Notes under the pieces: generated by a model
Seen by the model: only the letters and a program-made list of their open reading frames with translations
The model's database searches: none
Told to the model about the DNA's origin: nothing
Origin: Candidatus Roizmanbacteria bacterium
GTDB taxonomy: Bacteria; Patescibacteriota; Microgenomatia; UBA1406; GWC2-37-13
Assembly: GCA_016215445.1 (NCBI GenBank)
Contig: JACRJL010000003.1
Coordinates: 342,924 to 406,923 of the forward strand
Reading direction: 5' to 3'
Length of the DNA stretch: 64,000 nt
Shown: piece by piece, positions 8,956 to 18,579 of the stretch
Layout: every line of letters begins with the position of its first letter
How positions within the stretch are numbered: the first letter of the stretch is position 1
Translations under genes and position numbers: made by a program

Positions 8956-9585
8956 ATGAAAATTGTTAAATATTCTTTAGGACAGCTGCAGGCGAACTGT
9001 TACTTTCTAATTGAGGGAAGTGACTGTTTGATTATAGACCCCGCTGATGAGGCTTCGTTTATTCTAGAGGAACTGCAGAGAAGAAACTTAAAACTAATTG
9101 GTATATTAGCTACCCATGGTCATTTTGACCACATTATGGCAATAGGAGAGATCCAGTTGTCATTTAGCATTCCGTTGATTATTAACAAAAAAGACCAATT
9201 TCTTATTGACCGTCTATCTGAAACCGCTGAACACTTTCTTGGTTTCAAACAAAGTATTGTTAAACCTAAAAATATAGAATCAACAATAAGTAGGCAATTA
9301 GTTAATACTTATGGATTACAGATTATAGAAACACCAGGGCATACTCCTGGAAGCAGATGTTTCTATTTCAAAAAAGAAAAAGTTCTTTTTACCGGTGATA
9401 CTTTATTTAACGGTACAATTGGAAGATTTGACCACTCTTATTGTAATAAAGATGATTTAAGAAACTCATTGATAGAATTGACTGATTTACCAGAAGAAGT
9501 AATTATTTACCCTGGTCATGGAGAAAAAACTGTTATAGAAGACGAAAAAAATAATTTACCGATATTTCTTCAGTATCTCGAGTAG
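8956..9585 (+). CDS. MBL-fold metallo-hydrolase (glyoxalase II-like)
   Basis: THGHFDHI and ETPGHTPGS...FTGDTLF motifs. Confidence 0.92.
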   Translation: MKIVKYSLGQLQANCYFLIEGSDCLIIDPADEASFILEELQRRNLKLIGILATHGHFDHIMAIGEIQLSFSIPLIINKKDQFLIDRLSETAEHFLGFKQSIVKPKNIESTISRQLVNTYGLQIIETPGHTPGSRCFYFKKEKVLFTGDTLFNGTIGRFDHSYCNKDDLRNSLIELTDLPEEVIIYPGHGEKTVIEDEKNNLPIFLQYLE

Positions 9586-10884
9586 TATTTTTTTTTCATT
9601 TTTTATTTTTTTATCTACTACTTGATCGAATAATTCCTTTAAAACTTCACCGATTTTCGGACTGGGTTTTAATTTTAAGGTTTTCATGACGTCGTTGCCG
9701 TCTATTTTCAAGTCTTTGATTTGGAAAGGTTGTTTTTGTACTTCTACCAATCTTTTTCTAAATAAATCAAACCGCCAGGAATCCGGTTTGGCTCCTGAAC
9801 CAATTCTGTCTCCGAATCTAAGATCGATTATATCTTCTAGATATTCTGTGCCGACATTTTTTATAAACCTTCGAACCGCCTTATCGGTTTGGATTTCCGA
9901 AACGGTGAATTGGTGGAATTTAACTAATTTAATCAATTTATCTTTTTCCTTATTGGAAAGCTTGAATCTATTGCCGATTTTTTCGGCCAGTTTTTCACCG
10001 ACGACCTCGTGATTATAAAAAGTGATAAGACCCGTTTTGTCGTCTCGCCTGAAAGTTTCGGCTTTTCCTGTATCGTGGATTAATGTGGCAAACCTTGTGA
10101 TCGGGTTTTTCGACGGACAATATTTCAGAGACATTACAAGGTGAGTCCCGACGTCATAAATGTGATGTCTCTTTGGACTTTTTTGGGGAATTGCAAAACA
10201 GTTGTCGACTTCAGGAAGGATAAAGGTTAAAAGACCGGTATTTCTTAAAAATAAAACCCCTTCTGAAGGGTGGTCGCTTTCAAGAATCTTTAGAAATTCA
10301 TCCCTAATTCTTTCCCAGGAGATTTTAGAAATTAATTCGGCATTCTTTTCAATTGAAACTCGGGTTTTTTCCTCGATCATAAATCCCAATTGAGAAGCGA
10401 GTCTGATACCTCTTATAAGTCTTAAAGCATCCTCATTGAATCTTTTTTCTGGTTCGCCGACTGACTTAATCAACTTATTTTTCAAATCTTCTTGTCCCTT
10501 ATAGGGGTCGATTGTTTTTTCCCCGTCATAGGCGATGGCGTTAATTGTAAAGTCGCGCCTTGATAAGTCTTCCTCTATCGTATCTGCCCATTTGACTTTT
10601 CCAGGGTGTCGGAAATCCTTATACTCTCCTTCTTTTCTAAAAGGAGTGACTTCAAAAATTAATTCTTTGATTGGAATCGATACTGTTCCATAAGTGTTGT
10701 TATAAAAAGCGCCTTTAAAAAGTTTGAGAATTTCCTCAGGTGTAGCGTTTGTGGTGAAGTCCCAGTTGGTGATAGGTTTATCTAGTAGTAAATTGCGGAT
10801 CGCTCCACCGACGATATAGATCTGGAATTTATTTTTCCTGAATTTTTCTAAGAATTCGAGGACTGGTTCGGGAAGTTTGCTCAT
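9556..10884 (-). CDS. cca: CCA tRNA nucleotidyltransferase with HD domain
   Basis: IYIVGGAIRNLLLDKPITNWDFTTNATPEEI; SRRDFTINAIAYD; HD domain LIHDTGKAETF. Confidence 0.95.
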   Translation of the reverse strand: MSKLPEPVLEFLEKFRKNKFQIYIVGGAIRNLLLDKPITNWDFTTNATPEEILKLFKGAFYNNTYGTVSIPIKELIFEVTPFRKEGEYKDFRHPGKVKWADTIEEDLSRRDFTINAIAYDGEKTIDPYKGQEDLKNKLIKSVGEPEKRFNEDALRLIRGIRLASQLGFMIEEKTRVSIEKNAELISKISWERIRDEFLKILESDHPSEGVLFLRNTGLLTFILPEVDNCFAIPQKSPKRHHIYDVGTHLVMSLKYCPSKNPITRFATLIHDTGKAETFRRDDKTGLITFYNHEVVGEKLAEKIGNRFKLSNKEKDKLIKLVKFHQFTVSEIQTDKAVRRFIKNVGTEYLEDIIDLRFGDRIGSGAKPDSWRFDLFRKRLVEVQKQPFQIKDLKIDGNDVMKTLKLKPSPKIGEVLKELFDQVVDKKIKNEKKILLEILKKYR

Positions 10885-10891
10885 GAAGTAA

Positions 10892-11440
10892 TTATAATAT
10901 TTCTTTCAGCGATCTGACAATTTGATTATATTTTTTTGTTTTGATTTTTTTGAAAGTTTTTTCATCAAGCGGATGCCAGTGGGCGTCGTGAAATTCCTTC
11001 CTTAGAAAATTAAAATTAATTTTTGGAACTTCTACCAGATACCAGAAATCAAAATGGAGTTTGCAAGGGTTGCGCGGGTTGTCACTGACGTCTTTTATAG
11101 ATAAATTAAAAATCTCAATTTGATTTTGAGAGACTTTAAATTCCAGTTCTTCTTCGAATTCCCTGATCACGGATTCAACCGGATGCTCGCCGAATTTTAT
11201 ATGACCTCCCGGAGGAATCCAGTCGTCAGCTTTTATATGATGACCCAAGTATACTGACTTTGTTTTTTTATTAACTGGTACAAAAAAAGCACAAAAGTGT
11301 TCATCTATGTTTAGTTCTTTAGTGACTTTATTTGTAGAAGAAAGTTTACTCAAAAATTTTTTTATAATTTTCGGGTCAACTTTTTTTCTTTCAAATTTTA
11401 AAACTTCATCTTTCAACTCTGTGATATAATCTTTTTTCAT
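10892..11440 (-). CDS. NUDIX hydrolase
   Basis: PPGGHIKFGEHPVESVIREFEEELEF (Nudix box). Confidence 0.9.
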   Translation of the reverse strand: MKKDYITELKDEVLKFERKKVDPKIIKKFLSKLSSTNKVTKELNIDEHFCAFFVPVNKKTKSVYLGHHIKADDWIPPGGHIKFGEHPVESVIREFEEELEFKVSQNQIEIFNLSIKDVSDNPRNPCKLHFDFWYLVEVPKINFNFLRKEFHDAHWHPLDEKTFKKIKTKKYNQIVRSLKEIL

Positions 11441-11447
11441 TTAGAAA

Positions 11448-12284
11448 TTATACTTCAACAATAGATTTTAAAATATCTAAATTTTTTTTATCAGGTCCTT
11501 CGTCTTTGAACCCCGGTGTTTCGATGATAAAAGGATAGTCTTTGGTTTTTTTATGATTTAAAAGAGTTTTAAATTCGTTTATACCGATTAAACCCTGGCC
11601 TATATTGTCATGGCGGTCATGACCGGAATTAAAAGGATCGCGGCTGTCGTTGACATGCCAGATTTCAAGTTTATCAAGTAGATTAAGTTTATCAAGTTTA
11701 TCAAGAAATGAAGTCAGTTCTGATCCTTTATCAAATCTATAGCCATTGGAAAATAAATGACATGTGTCCAAACAGATGCGGACCCGTTCATTATTAATAT
11801 CTTTAACAAGTTGAGAAATTTCCTCAAGAGTTTGACCGATTTTTCTGTTTCCGGCGTTTTCAATTATGAAAAACGATTCTTTTGGTGTCTTTTCCAAAAT
11901 ATCTTTGATATTTGATATTAGTTGCTTATATTTAGATTTAGTTTTTTGATCTTTGTATGAACCAAGGTGAACAATGCTGCCTTTGATTTGAAATAGGGGG
12001 GCAAGTGACATTTCCGCGATTAAAGATATTTTAGACAAATGTCCAATTCTACTTTCATCGGCAAGGTTGACAAGATAAGAAGAGTGAAAATAAATAGGAG
12101 CAATCGAGAGTTTAGATTTAAGGCTCAAAAACTTTTTAACTTCTGCTTGATCGGTTTTGGCAAAATTCCAACCGCGGGGCGAGGAGGAGAAAATTTGCAG
12201 GCAGTTTCCACCGATATTATTAACGCGCTTAAGTGCTTCGGAATAACCGCCGGCAATCGATTGATGAGCGCCTAATTTGATCAT
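11448..12284 (-). CDS. nfo: deoxyribonuclease IV (endonuclease IV)
   Basis: GAHQSIAGGYSEAL; RICLDTCHLFSNGYRF; WHVNDSRDPFNSGHDRHDNIGQG. Start chosen at MIKLGAHQ. Confidence 0.95.
   Translation of the reverse strand: MIKLGAHQSIAGGYSEALKRVNNIGGNCLQIFSSSPRGWNFAKTDQAEVKKFLSLKSKLSIAPIYFHSSYLVNLADESRIGHLSKISLIAEMSLAPLFQIKGSIVHLGSYKDQKTKSKYKQLISNIKDILEKTPKESFFIIENAGNRKIGQTLEEISQLVKDINNERVRICLDTCHLFSNGYRFDKGSELTSFLDKLDKLNLLDKLEIWHVNDSRDPFNSGHDRHDNIGQGLIGINEFKTLLNHKKTKDYPFIIETPGFKDEGPDKKNLDILKSIVEV
11665..11709. repeat. 9-bp degenerate tandem repeat in nfo
   Basis: TCAAGTTTA TCAAGTAGA TTAAGTTTA TCAAGTTTA TCAAGAAAT, encoding LDKLDKLNLLDKL. Confidence 0.75.
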
Positions 12285-12928
12285 AATTTTCTTAACCAAG
12301 AAATAATTTCTTCTGTTACTTTAATAATATATTCTTTTTTTGTTATACCATGGTCCATGTTTTTTATAAATACAAGTTTCTTCTGAGAATTTAATGATTT
12401 ATAAAATCTTTCTGATTGATTGTAGCTGATTCTTTCATCGCTTTTACTAGAAATCACCAGGGTAGGGATTTTGACTTTTTTGTGCGACAAATTTTTGTAA
12501 TAGAATAAAAGAGTTTTGCGAGAATCTTTATTGAAGGGAAAGGTCAAAAATAGCTTTAAAGCCACTTTTAAATCATTTCTTTTTAGTCCTGAAAAATAAA
12601 AAAAACCGTTGAGTGTTACCAGTCCGTCAACACTAGAATTGTTTGCCGCCGCAATTTTTGATACTAATCCTCCTAAACTTCCGCCTACTAAAATTATTTT
12701 TTTGAATTTACCTTTAAACTGGTCTATTGAAATATTAACCTTTTCTACCTGATTCTGGATATTTGTTTCTGATTCTTTATTTTTATTCGAAATAAGGTTT
12801 GGAGCAAGAATAGGGTAGCCTTTTTTATTTAATTCCAGAGAAAGTTGTTTAATAGCATAATCTTCATTTGAACCTTTATATCCATGAATAATAATGAGTA
12901 AAGTATCATTTTTTCCTTTTAGTATCAT
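12281..12928 (-). CDS. alpha/beta hydrolase
   Basis: LLIIIHGYKGSNEDYAI; GGSLGG nucleophile elbow; late MDHG. Confidence 0.85.
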   Translation of the reverse strand: MILKGKNDTLLIIIHGYKGSNEDYAIKQLSLELNKKGYPILAPNLISNKNKESETNIQNQVEKVNISIDQFKGKFKKIILVGGSLGGLVSKIAAANNSSVDGLVTLNGFFYFSGLKRNDLKVALKLFLTFPFNKDSRKTLLFYYKNLSHKKVKIPTLVISSKSDERISYNQSERFYKSLNSQKKLVFIKNMDHGITKKEYIIKVTEEIISWLRKL

Positions 12929-12953
12929 ATAAAAATTATATCAAAAAATGCCC

Positions 12954-12988
12954 TTGACACGTTAGCAGAGAACATGTATGATTGCTAA
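12954..12988 (+). promoter_or_regulatory. hrcA-grpE-dnaK-dnaJ promoter with CIRCE-like operator
   Basis: TTGACA (12954-12959), 17-bp spacer, TATGAT (12977-12982). Operator TTAGCAgag-N9-gatTGCTAA at 12962-12988, the 27-bp geometry of CIRCE (TTAGCACTC-N9-GAGTGCTAA). Confidence 0.75.
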
Positions 12989-12990
12989 AT

Positions 12991-13731
12991 ATGGAAGATT
13001 TGACGCAAAGACAGGTTGATATTTTGAAAACCATCATCAAAGAATATTCGGAAACAGGCGTTGCCGTAGGTAGCGAAATTTTGGAAAAAAAGTACAAATT
13101 AGGGGTTTCGCCTGCCACTATCCGTAACGAAATGGTTGAGTTGGCAAAAAAAAGCTATCTTAAAAAAGCCCATTTTTCATCAGGAAGAGTTCCTTCTGCT
13201 AAGGGATTCAGGTTTTATATCAAGCATTTAATGAAACAGAAAGAACTTTCAACCACGGATGAAGTTGCCTATAAAAACAGTATTTGGGATGAAAGAGCCG
13301 AAGCCCATCGTTTACTTTCTCAAGCTGTCAAGGTTTTATCCCAAAAAACCGGCATGTTGTCTTTGATAACAACGAATTATGGAGATCTTTATTATTCGGG
13401 TATGGCAAACTTGCTTACCCAACCTGAATTTTTGGATCTAAATCTTTCCAGGAGTCTATTCGGTCGGTTGGACGAAGTGACTTTTTGGGAAAGAATCATG
13501 ACTGATTTTTCCGGAATCGAAGACGAAATAATGTGTGTTTTGGGAGAGGAAGACTTCCACGACGCTACATTTGACGCTTGCGCCAGCGTTTGGGGCGAAT
13601 TTGAAGGAAAGAAAATCAAAGGAATGGTTGGTGTAGTTGGTCCAAAAAGAATGTATTATGATTTAATTATCCCCCAGATAAAATATTTCTCAAATTTGAT
13701 CGAAGAAATAGTCCAGGAGCAAAATTTATGA
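12991..13731 (+). CDS. hrcA: heat-inducible transcription repressor HrcA (short form)
   Basis: LTQRQVDILKTIIKEYSETGVAVGSEIL...SPATIRNEMVELAKKSYLKKAHFSSGRVPSAKGFRFYI; first gene before grpE-dnaK-dnaJ. ATG at 12991 preferred over TTG at 12982. Confidence 0.9.
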   Translation: MEDLTQRQVDILKTIIKEYSETGVAVGSEILEKKYKLGVSPATIRNEMVELAKKSYLKKAHFSSGRVPSAKGFRFYIKHLMKQKELSTTDEVAYKNSIWDERAEAHRLLSQAVKVLSQKTGMLSLITTNYGDLYYSGMANLLTQPEFLDLNLSRSLFGRLDEVTFWERIMTDFSGIEDEIMCVLGEEDFHDATFDACASVWGEFEGKKIKGMVGVVGPKRMYYDLIIPQIKYFSNLIEEIVQEQNL

Positions 13732-14177
13732 AAAAAGAAACAAAAAATTTGGAAGTAGAAAAACTAAAAAAAGAAGTAGAGGAGTTTAAAAATAAATATT
13801 TACGCGCACTGGCGGATTATCAGAACTTTGAGAAAAGAGTCGGCGAAGAAAAAAGTCGTTTGATAAGAACGGCCAATTTAAATTTGATAATGAAGCTTTT
13901 ACCCTTTCTCGACAATCTGGAAAAGGCAGAAGTGTTTGTCAAAGATCAGGGATTAAAAATGGCAAAGGATCATCTATTCCAGTCGCTGAAAGAGACTGGT
14001 GTAGAAGAAATAGTAGTACTCAATAAACCGTTTGACCCAAACGTGGCTGAAGCAATTGATATTGTTCAGGGTGATAAAGACGATATGGTTGTTGAAGTTT
14101 TAAGAAAAGGTTATAAGTTGGGTGATAGCATTTTGCGAGTCGCTCAAGTTAAAGTGAGCAAAAAAGTTAGCAGTTAA
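13728..14177 (+). CDS. grpE: nucleotide exchange factor GrpE
   Basis: LRALADYQNFEKRVGEEKSRL; VLRKGYKLGDSILRVAQVKVSK. Confidence 0.95.
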   Translation: MKKETKNLEVEKLKKEVEEFKNKYLRALADYQNFEKRVGEEKSRLIRTANLNLIMKLLPFLDNLEKAEVFVKDQGLKMAKDHLFQSLKETGVEEIVVLNKPFDPNVAEAIDIVQGDKDDMVVEVLRKGYKLGDSILRVAQVKVSKKVSS

Positions 14178-14200
14178 AAGTTATTAGTTATTAATTAATC
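14165..14200. repeat. 7-bp degenerate tandem repeat across grpE end and grpE-dnaK spacer
   Basis: AGTTAGC AGTTAAA AGTTATT AGTTATT AATTAAT. Confidence 0.65.
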
Positions 14201-14209
14201 AAAACAAAT

Positions 14210-16117
14210 ATGGCTAAAATTATAGGAATAGATTTAGGAACAACCAATTCTTGTGTTGCTGTTATGGAAGGCGGAAAGCCGAAAGTTATTTATTCTGCTG
14301 AAGGAAGAAATGTAATCCCATCGGTTGTTGATCCGGTAAAAAGAATTGTTGGCGATGTCGCCAAAAGACAGACAGTGGTTAATCCAAAAAATACAATTTT
14401 CTCTATTAAGAGATTGATGGGTAGAAGATTCTCCGACGAATCGGTCAAATACGACATGAAATGGCTACCCTACAAAATAAAAGAGGGAAGAGACGAGATG
14501 GCTGACGTTGAAGTTGAGGGAAAGACTTATACACCTCAAGAAATTTCCGCGATGATTTTACAAAAAATTAAAGTGGACGCCGAGGCCCACTTGGGTGAAA
14601 AAGTGGAAAAAGCCGTCATTACTGTCCCAGCCTATTTTGACGATTCACAACGACAAGCAACAAAGCAAGCGGGTGAAATCGCCGGGTTGGAAGTAGTTCG
14701 AATTATTAACGAACCGACTGCGGCTGCCCTTGCTTATGGTTTGGATAAAAAACACGCCCACACGATCGCCGTTTATGATTTGGGTGGCGGAACTTTTGAT
14801 ATCACGGTTTTAGAGTTGGGTGAAGGAGTTTTCCAAGTTAAAGCAACTAACGGTGATACTCATTTGGGTGGAGATGATTTCGATAAGGTAATTTTAGACT
14901 ATTTTGCCGACGAGTTTAAAAAAGATAATGGGATAGATCTGCGCCATGACGCTCAAGCTTTGCAGCGCTTAAGAGATGCTGCCGAGAAAGCCAAGATTGA
15001 ACTATCGTCTTCAAAAGAAGCTGATGTCAATCTTCCTTTTATTACTGTTAAAGACGGTCAACCGCTGCATTTTGTTACAAAATTGACGAGAGCAAAGCTT
15101 GAATCTCTAATAGGTAGCTTAATTGATAGATCTTTTGAACCAGTCAAAAAATGTCTAAAAGATTCTAAGGTTGAAGTTTCAAAGATTGACGAAGTGGTTT
15201 TGGTTGGAGGAATGACGAGAATGCCAAAAGTCGTCGAAAAAGTAAAAGAATTTTTCGGTAAAGAACCCAACCGCTCAGTTAACCCAGATGAAGTTGTAGC
15301 AGTTGGTGCTGCCGTGCAAGGAGGAGTATTGACAGGTGAAACCAAAGACGTGGTGTTATTAGATGTGACTCCTTTGACGTTGGGTGTTGAGACCTTGGGA
15401 GGAGTATTGACTCCGCTCATAAACAGAAATACAACCATCCCAACGGCGAAGACAGAGACATTTTCGACAGCTGGAGACAACCAAACCCAAGTTGAAATTC
15501 ATATTCTTCAGGGAGAAAGACCGTTGGCGGTTGACAACAAATCTTTGGGTAGATTTATTTTAGACGGAATTCCTCCTGCACCAAGAGGAGTTCCTCAGAT
15601 TGAAGTATCGTTTGATATTGATGCTTCAGGAATCTTGTCTGTGGGGGCTAAAGATAAAGCCACTGGTAAGTCTCAAGGAATAAAGATCACCGGTTCAACC
15701 GGTTTGAAAAAAGAAGAAATTGAAAAGATGAAAGAAGAAGCAGAAAAACATGCGGAGGATGATAAAAAGGAAAAAGAAAAGATTGAAGTGAGAAATAAGG
15801 CTGACAATATGATTTATGTGACAGAGAAGTCTTTGAAAGACGCCGGAGACAAGGTGAGTAAGGAAATTAAGGAATCAATCGAGAGCAAGAAAAAATCTTT
15901 GAAGGAATCTTTAGAAAAAGGTACGAAAGAAGAGATAGAGAATAAAACAAAAGAACTCTCCGACGAACTAACCAAGATCGGTCAGGCGATGTATAACAAG
16001 ACGGAAACGCCACAGTCAGGGCAAGCCCAACAGCCAAAAGAAGAGGCCGCTTCCTCTAAAGCTCAAGCTGATAAAGGTAAAAAAGGTAAAGTAGAAGAGG
16101 GAGAAGTGGTAAACTAA
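14210..16117 (+). CDS. dnaK: molecular chaperone DnaK
   Basis: [65 protein letters not shown]. Confidence 0.99.
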   Translation: MAKIIGIDLGTTNSCVAVMEGGKPKVIYSAEGRNVIPSVVDPVKRIVGDVAKRQTVVNPKNTIFSIKRLMGRRFSDESVKYDMKWLPYKIKEGRDEMADVEVEGKTYTPQEISAMILQKIKVDAEAHLGEKVEKAVITVPAYFDDSQRQATKQAGEIAGLEVVRIINEPTAAALAYGLDKKHAHTIAVYDLGGGTFDITVLELGEGVFQVKATNGDTHLGGDDFDKVILDYFADEFKKDNGIDLRHDAQALQRLRDAAEKAKIELSSSKEADVNLPFITVKDGQPLHFVTKLTRAKLESLIGSLIDRSFEPVKKCLKDSKVEVSKIDEVVLVGGMTRMPKVVEKVKEFFGKEPNRSVNPDEVVAVGAAVQGGVLTGETKDVVLLDVTPLTLGVETLGGVLTPLINRNTTIPTAKTETFSTAGDNQTQVEIHILQGERPLAVDNKSLGRFILDGIPPAPRGVPQIEVSFDIDASGILSVGAKDKATGKSQGIKITGSTGLKKEEIEKMKEEAEKHAEDDKKEKEKIEVRNKADNMIYVTEKSLKDAGDKVSKEIKESIESKKKSLKESLEKGTKEEIENKTKELSDELTKIGQAMYNKTETPQSGQAQQPKEEAASSKAQADKGKKGKVEEGEVVN

Positions 16118-16122
16118 TTGTT

Positions 16123-17001
16123 ATGGTAAATTACTATGAAGTTCTCGGAGTTTCCAAGAATGCCGGTGACCATGAAATAAAGACAGCTTATAGGAAGCTG
16201 GCTCTCAAGTGGCACCCGGATCGCAATAAATCTTCCGGTGCCGCGGAAAAATTCAAAGAAATCAATAAAGCTTTTGAAGTGCTTTCCAATCCTCAGAAAA
16301 AGCAGATGTATGATCAGTATGGTGAGGCTGCGTTTCAACGAGGGGGTCCAGGAGCGGGTGGATCGCCAGGCGGAGCTGGAGGACAATACTATCAAGAGGG
16401 ACCTTTTAAGGTTTATACTAATTTTGGCGGTCAGGGGAATCCATTTGAAAATATTGACTTTGGTGGTTTTTCCGATCCATTCGAAATATTTGAACAGTTC
16501 TTTGGTTTTCAGTCGCCTTTTTCCGGGGGAAGGCGTCAGTCCCACCGCGACATTTATGAAACGAGTTTGACTTTCGAAGAAGCTGTCAACGGTATAAAAA
16601 AAGACGTCGTTATTAAAGGTGATACAAAAACGATTCAGATTCCGGCTGGTGTAGACGAAGGAATGAGAATAAGATTTTCCGATTTTGATCTTTTAATCCA
16701 CGTCAAACCTCACCCATTTTTTAAAAGACAAAATCAGGATATTCATTTTGAAAAAGAAATCTCCTATTCTTTGGCTGTTCTCGGCGGAGTAGTTGAAGTT
16801 CCGACAATAAATGGAATGGTAAAATTAAAAATAAGGCCTGGAACTCAATCGGGGACAACTGTTCGACTGCGTGGTCAGGGAGTTCCTCATCCCCAGTCTT
16901 ATAATAAAGGAGATCAGTACGTAGTTTTTAAGATTGTCGTTCCTTCAAGTGTCTCTGCTAAAGCGAGGAGAATTTTGTCGGATTTGGAAGAAGAGATCTA
17001 A
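16123..17001 (+). CDS. dnaJ: DnaJ-type co-chaperone lacking the zinc-finger domain
   Basis: J domain with HPD ([33 protein letters not shown]), G/F region, C-terminal substrate domain; no CxxCxGxG repeats. Confidence 0.92.
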   Translation: MVNYYEVLGVSKNAGDHEIKTAYRKLALKWHPDRNKSSGAAEKFKEINKAFEVLSNPQKKQMYDQYGEAAFQRGGPGAGGSPGGAGGQYYQEGPFKVYTNFGGQGNPFENIDFGGFSDPFEIFEQFFGFQSPFSGGRRQSHRDIYETSLTFEEAVNGIKKDVVIKGDTKTIQIPAGVDEGMRIRFSDFDLLIHVKPHPFFKRQNQDIHFEKEISYSLAVLGGVVEVPTINGMVKLKIRPGTQSGTTVRLRGQGVPHPQSYNKGDQYVVFKIVVPSSVSAKARRILSDLEEEI

Positions 17002-17032
17002 AAATCTAACATTAATTCTGCAGCGAATCATT

Positions 17033-18010
17033 ATGAAAATTAAGACAGAAATAAAGAATCTTAAGAACTATAAAGTTTACCTAAAGATACAGGAGTTGGT
17101 TAACAGATTTTTTCAAAAAAAAGGTTATTTAAAAGTTGAATTACCGGTTTTATCTCCAGGCTTGATTCCTGAATCATATCTTGAGATATTTGAAACAGAA
17201 TTTAGATATTTTAATAGAAAAGAAAAACTTTATTTAATACCTTCTCCGGAGTTATTCTTAAAAAGATTATTAGTCGCCGGAATCGGAAATTGCTACTATC
17301 TGGATAAATCTTTTCGTAACAGCGAACCAAACTCAAGTTGGCACCAGCCGGAGTTTACCATGTTGGAGTTCTATAAGGTCGGGTTAAATTATTTAGAATT
17401 GGCGGATGAAGTATTGGAAATGTTAAATTACATTAATAAAAAAATCAAAAATCAAAAACTTAAGTTTGACAAATGGGAAAAGTACTCAGTTGCTCAGGCT
17501 TTTGAAAAATTTGCAAAGATAAATGAAAAAGAGTTATTTGATGAAAAACTATTCATAAAGAAAGCCCAAAGTAAAGGCTATGAGGTTAAGGGAGCAAGTT
17601 ATGAAGACATATTCTCACAGATTCTAGCTTCCGAAGTGGAGCCAAAACTAGGACGAAATGGTTATGCGACTTTACTTTATGATTACCCTCGTCAGATGGC
17701 GTCGCTTGCTAAATTGAGCAAAGGCAAAAAAACTGCCGAGCGTTGTGAGTTTTATATTAATGGTTTAGAAGTGGGTGGGTTTTGCACAGAGCTCAATGAT
17801 TATAAGGAGCAAGAAAAAAGATTCATCTCGGAAAATTTAAACCGAAAAAAAAATAAACTAATTAATCATTCAATTGACAAAGACTTCATCCAAGCATTAA
17901 AATATGGACTTCCGGCTTGCACCGGAGCAGGAATTGGGTTTGAAAGATTAGTGATGATCTTCGCTAATGTTGACTCAATTGAGAAATTAAAACTTATTAA
18001 TATCAAATAA
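17033..18010 (+). CDS. epmA: EF-P lysine lysyltransferase-like (EpmA/GenX/PoxA), class II LysRS paralogue
   Basis: Class II aaRS catalytic core without an anticodon-binding domain (YLIPSPELFLKRLLVAGIGNCYYLDKSFRNSEPNSSWHQPEFTMLEFY; GAGIGFERLVMI), directly upstream of efp. Start chosen at MKIKTEIKN. Confidence 0.85.
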   Translation: MKIKTEIKNLKNYKVYLKIQELVNRFFQKKGYLKVELPVLSPGLIPESYLEIFETEFRYFNRKEKLYLIPSPELFLKRLLVAGIGNCYYLDKSFRNSEPNSSWHQPEFTMLEFYKVGLNYLELADEVLEMLNYINKKIKNQKLKFDKWEKYSVAQAFEKFAKINEKELFDEKLFIKKAQSKGYEVKGASYEDIFSQILASEVEPKLGRNGYATLLYDYPRQMASLAKLSKGKKTAERCEFYINGLEVGGFCTELNDYKEQEKRFISENLNRKKNKLINHSIDKDFIQALKYGLPACTGAGIGFERLVMIFANVDSIEKLKLINIK

Positions 18011-18011
18011 T

Positions 18012-18572
18012 ATGAGGACAAACGCAGGTAATCTAAAAAAAGGCGAGTTCGTCTACCATCAGGGTGAGATTTGGCACGTTCAGAAGGCAGACTTTTATTC
18101 TCCAGGGAAAGGTTCGGCTCTAATGAAGGCGAGGATAAAGAATTTATTGTCAGGAAAAAATGTCGAATACGCTTATAAGTCTAACGAACAGGTTGAGGTG
18201 CTCGATGTACAGTCAGTTGAAATGCAATATCTTTATAAAGACAATGAAAATCTTTATTTTATGGACGAAAGAACTTATAACCAGTTTTCTCTACCTTTAA
18301 ATATAGTTGGGGACGTTTCAAGATTTTTCAAAGAAGGGGACAAAATGTATGTTTACTTGCACGACGATAAACCTTTGACAATCAGGCCGCCAATGAGTGT
18401 CAAACTTAAAGTGATCGAATCGGAAAATGCTGATAAAGGCGATACAGTGACAGGAGCAAAAAAGTCAGTCAAAGTAGAAACAGGAGTGACTGTGATGGTC
18501 CCCTTATTTATTAAAATAGGAGAAACTATTACTGTCAATCCGGAAACGGGAGAATATACGGGGAGAGTATAA
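18012..18572 (+). CDS. efp: elongation factor P
   Basis: MRTNAGNLKKGEFVYHQGEIWHVQKADFYSPGKGSALMKARIKNLLSGK; lysine in the SPGKGSA loop; C-terminal FIKIGETITVNPETGEYTGRV. Confidence 0.97.
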   Translation: MRTNAGNLKKGEFVYHQGEIWHVQKADFYSPGKGSALMKARIKNLLSGKNVEYAYKSNEQVEVLDVQSVEMQYLYKDNENLYFMDERTYNQFSLPLNIVGDVSRFFKEGDKMYVYLHDDKPLTIRPPMSVKLKVIESENADKGDTVTGAKKSVKVETGVTVMVPLFIKIGETITVNPETGEYTGRV

Positions 18573-18579
18573 TATCCTT

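Noticed and set aside
15058-15480. 140-aa minus-strand ORF opposite dnaK, and similar antisense ORFs across the window
   Set aside because: Shadow ORFs of strongly conserved genes; no independent family signal.
16934-17032. N-terminal extension of the epmA-like ORF
   Set aside because: Overlaps dnaJ; homology begins at MKIKTEIKN.
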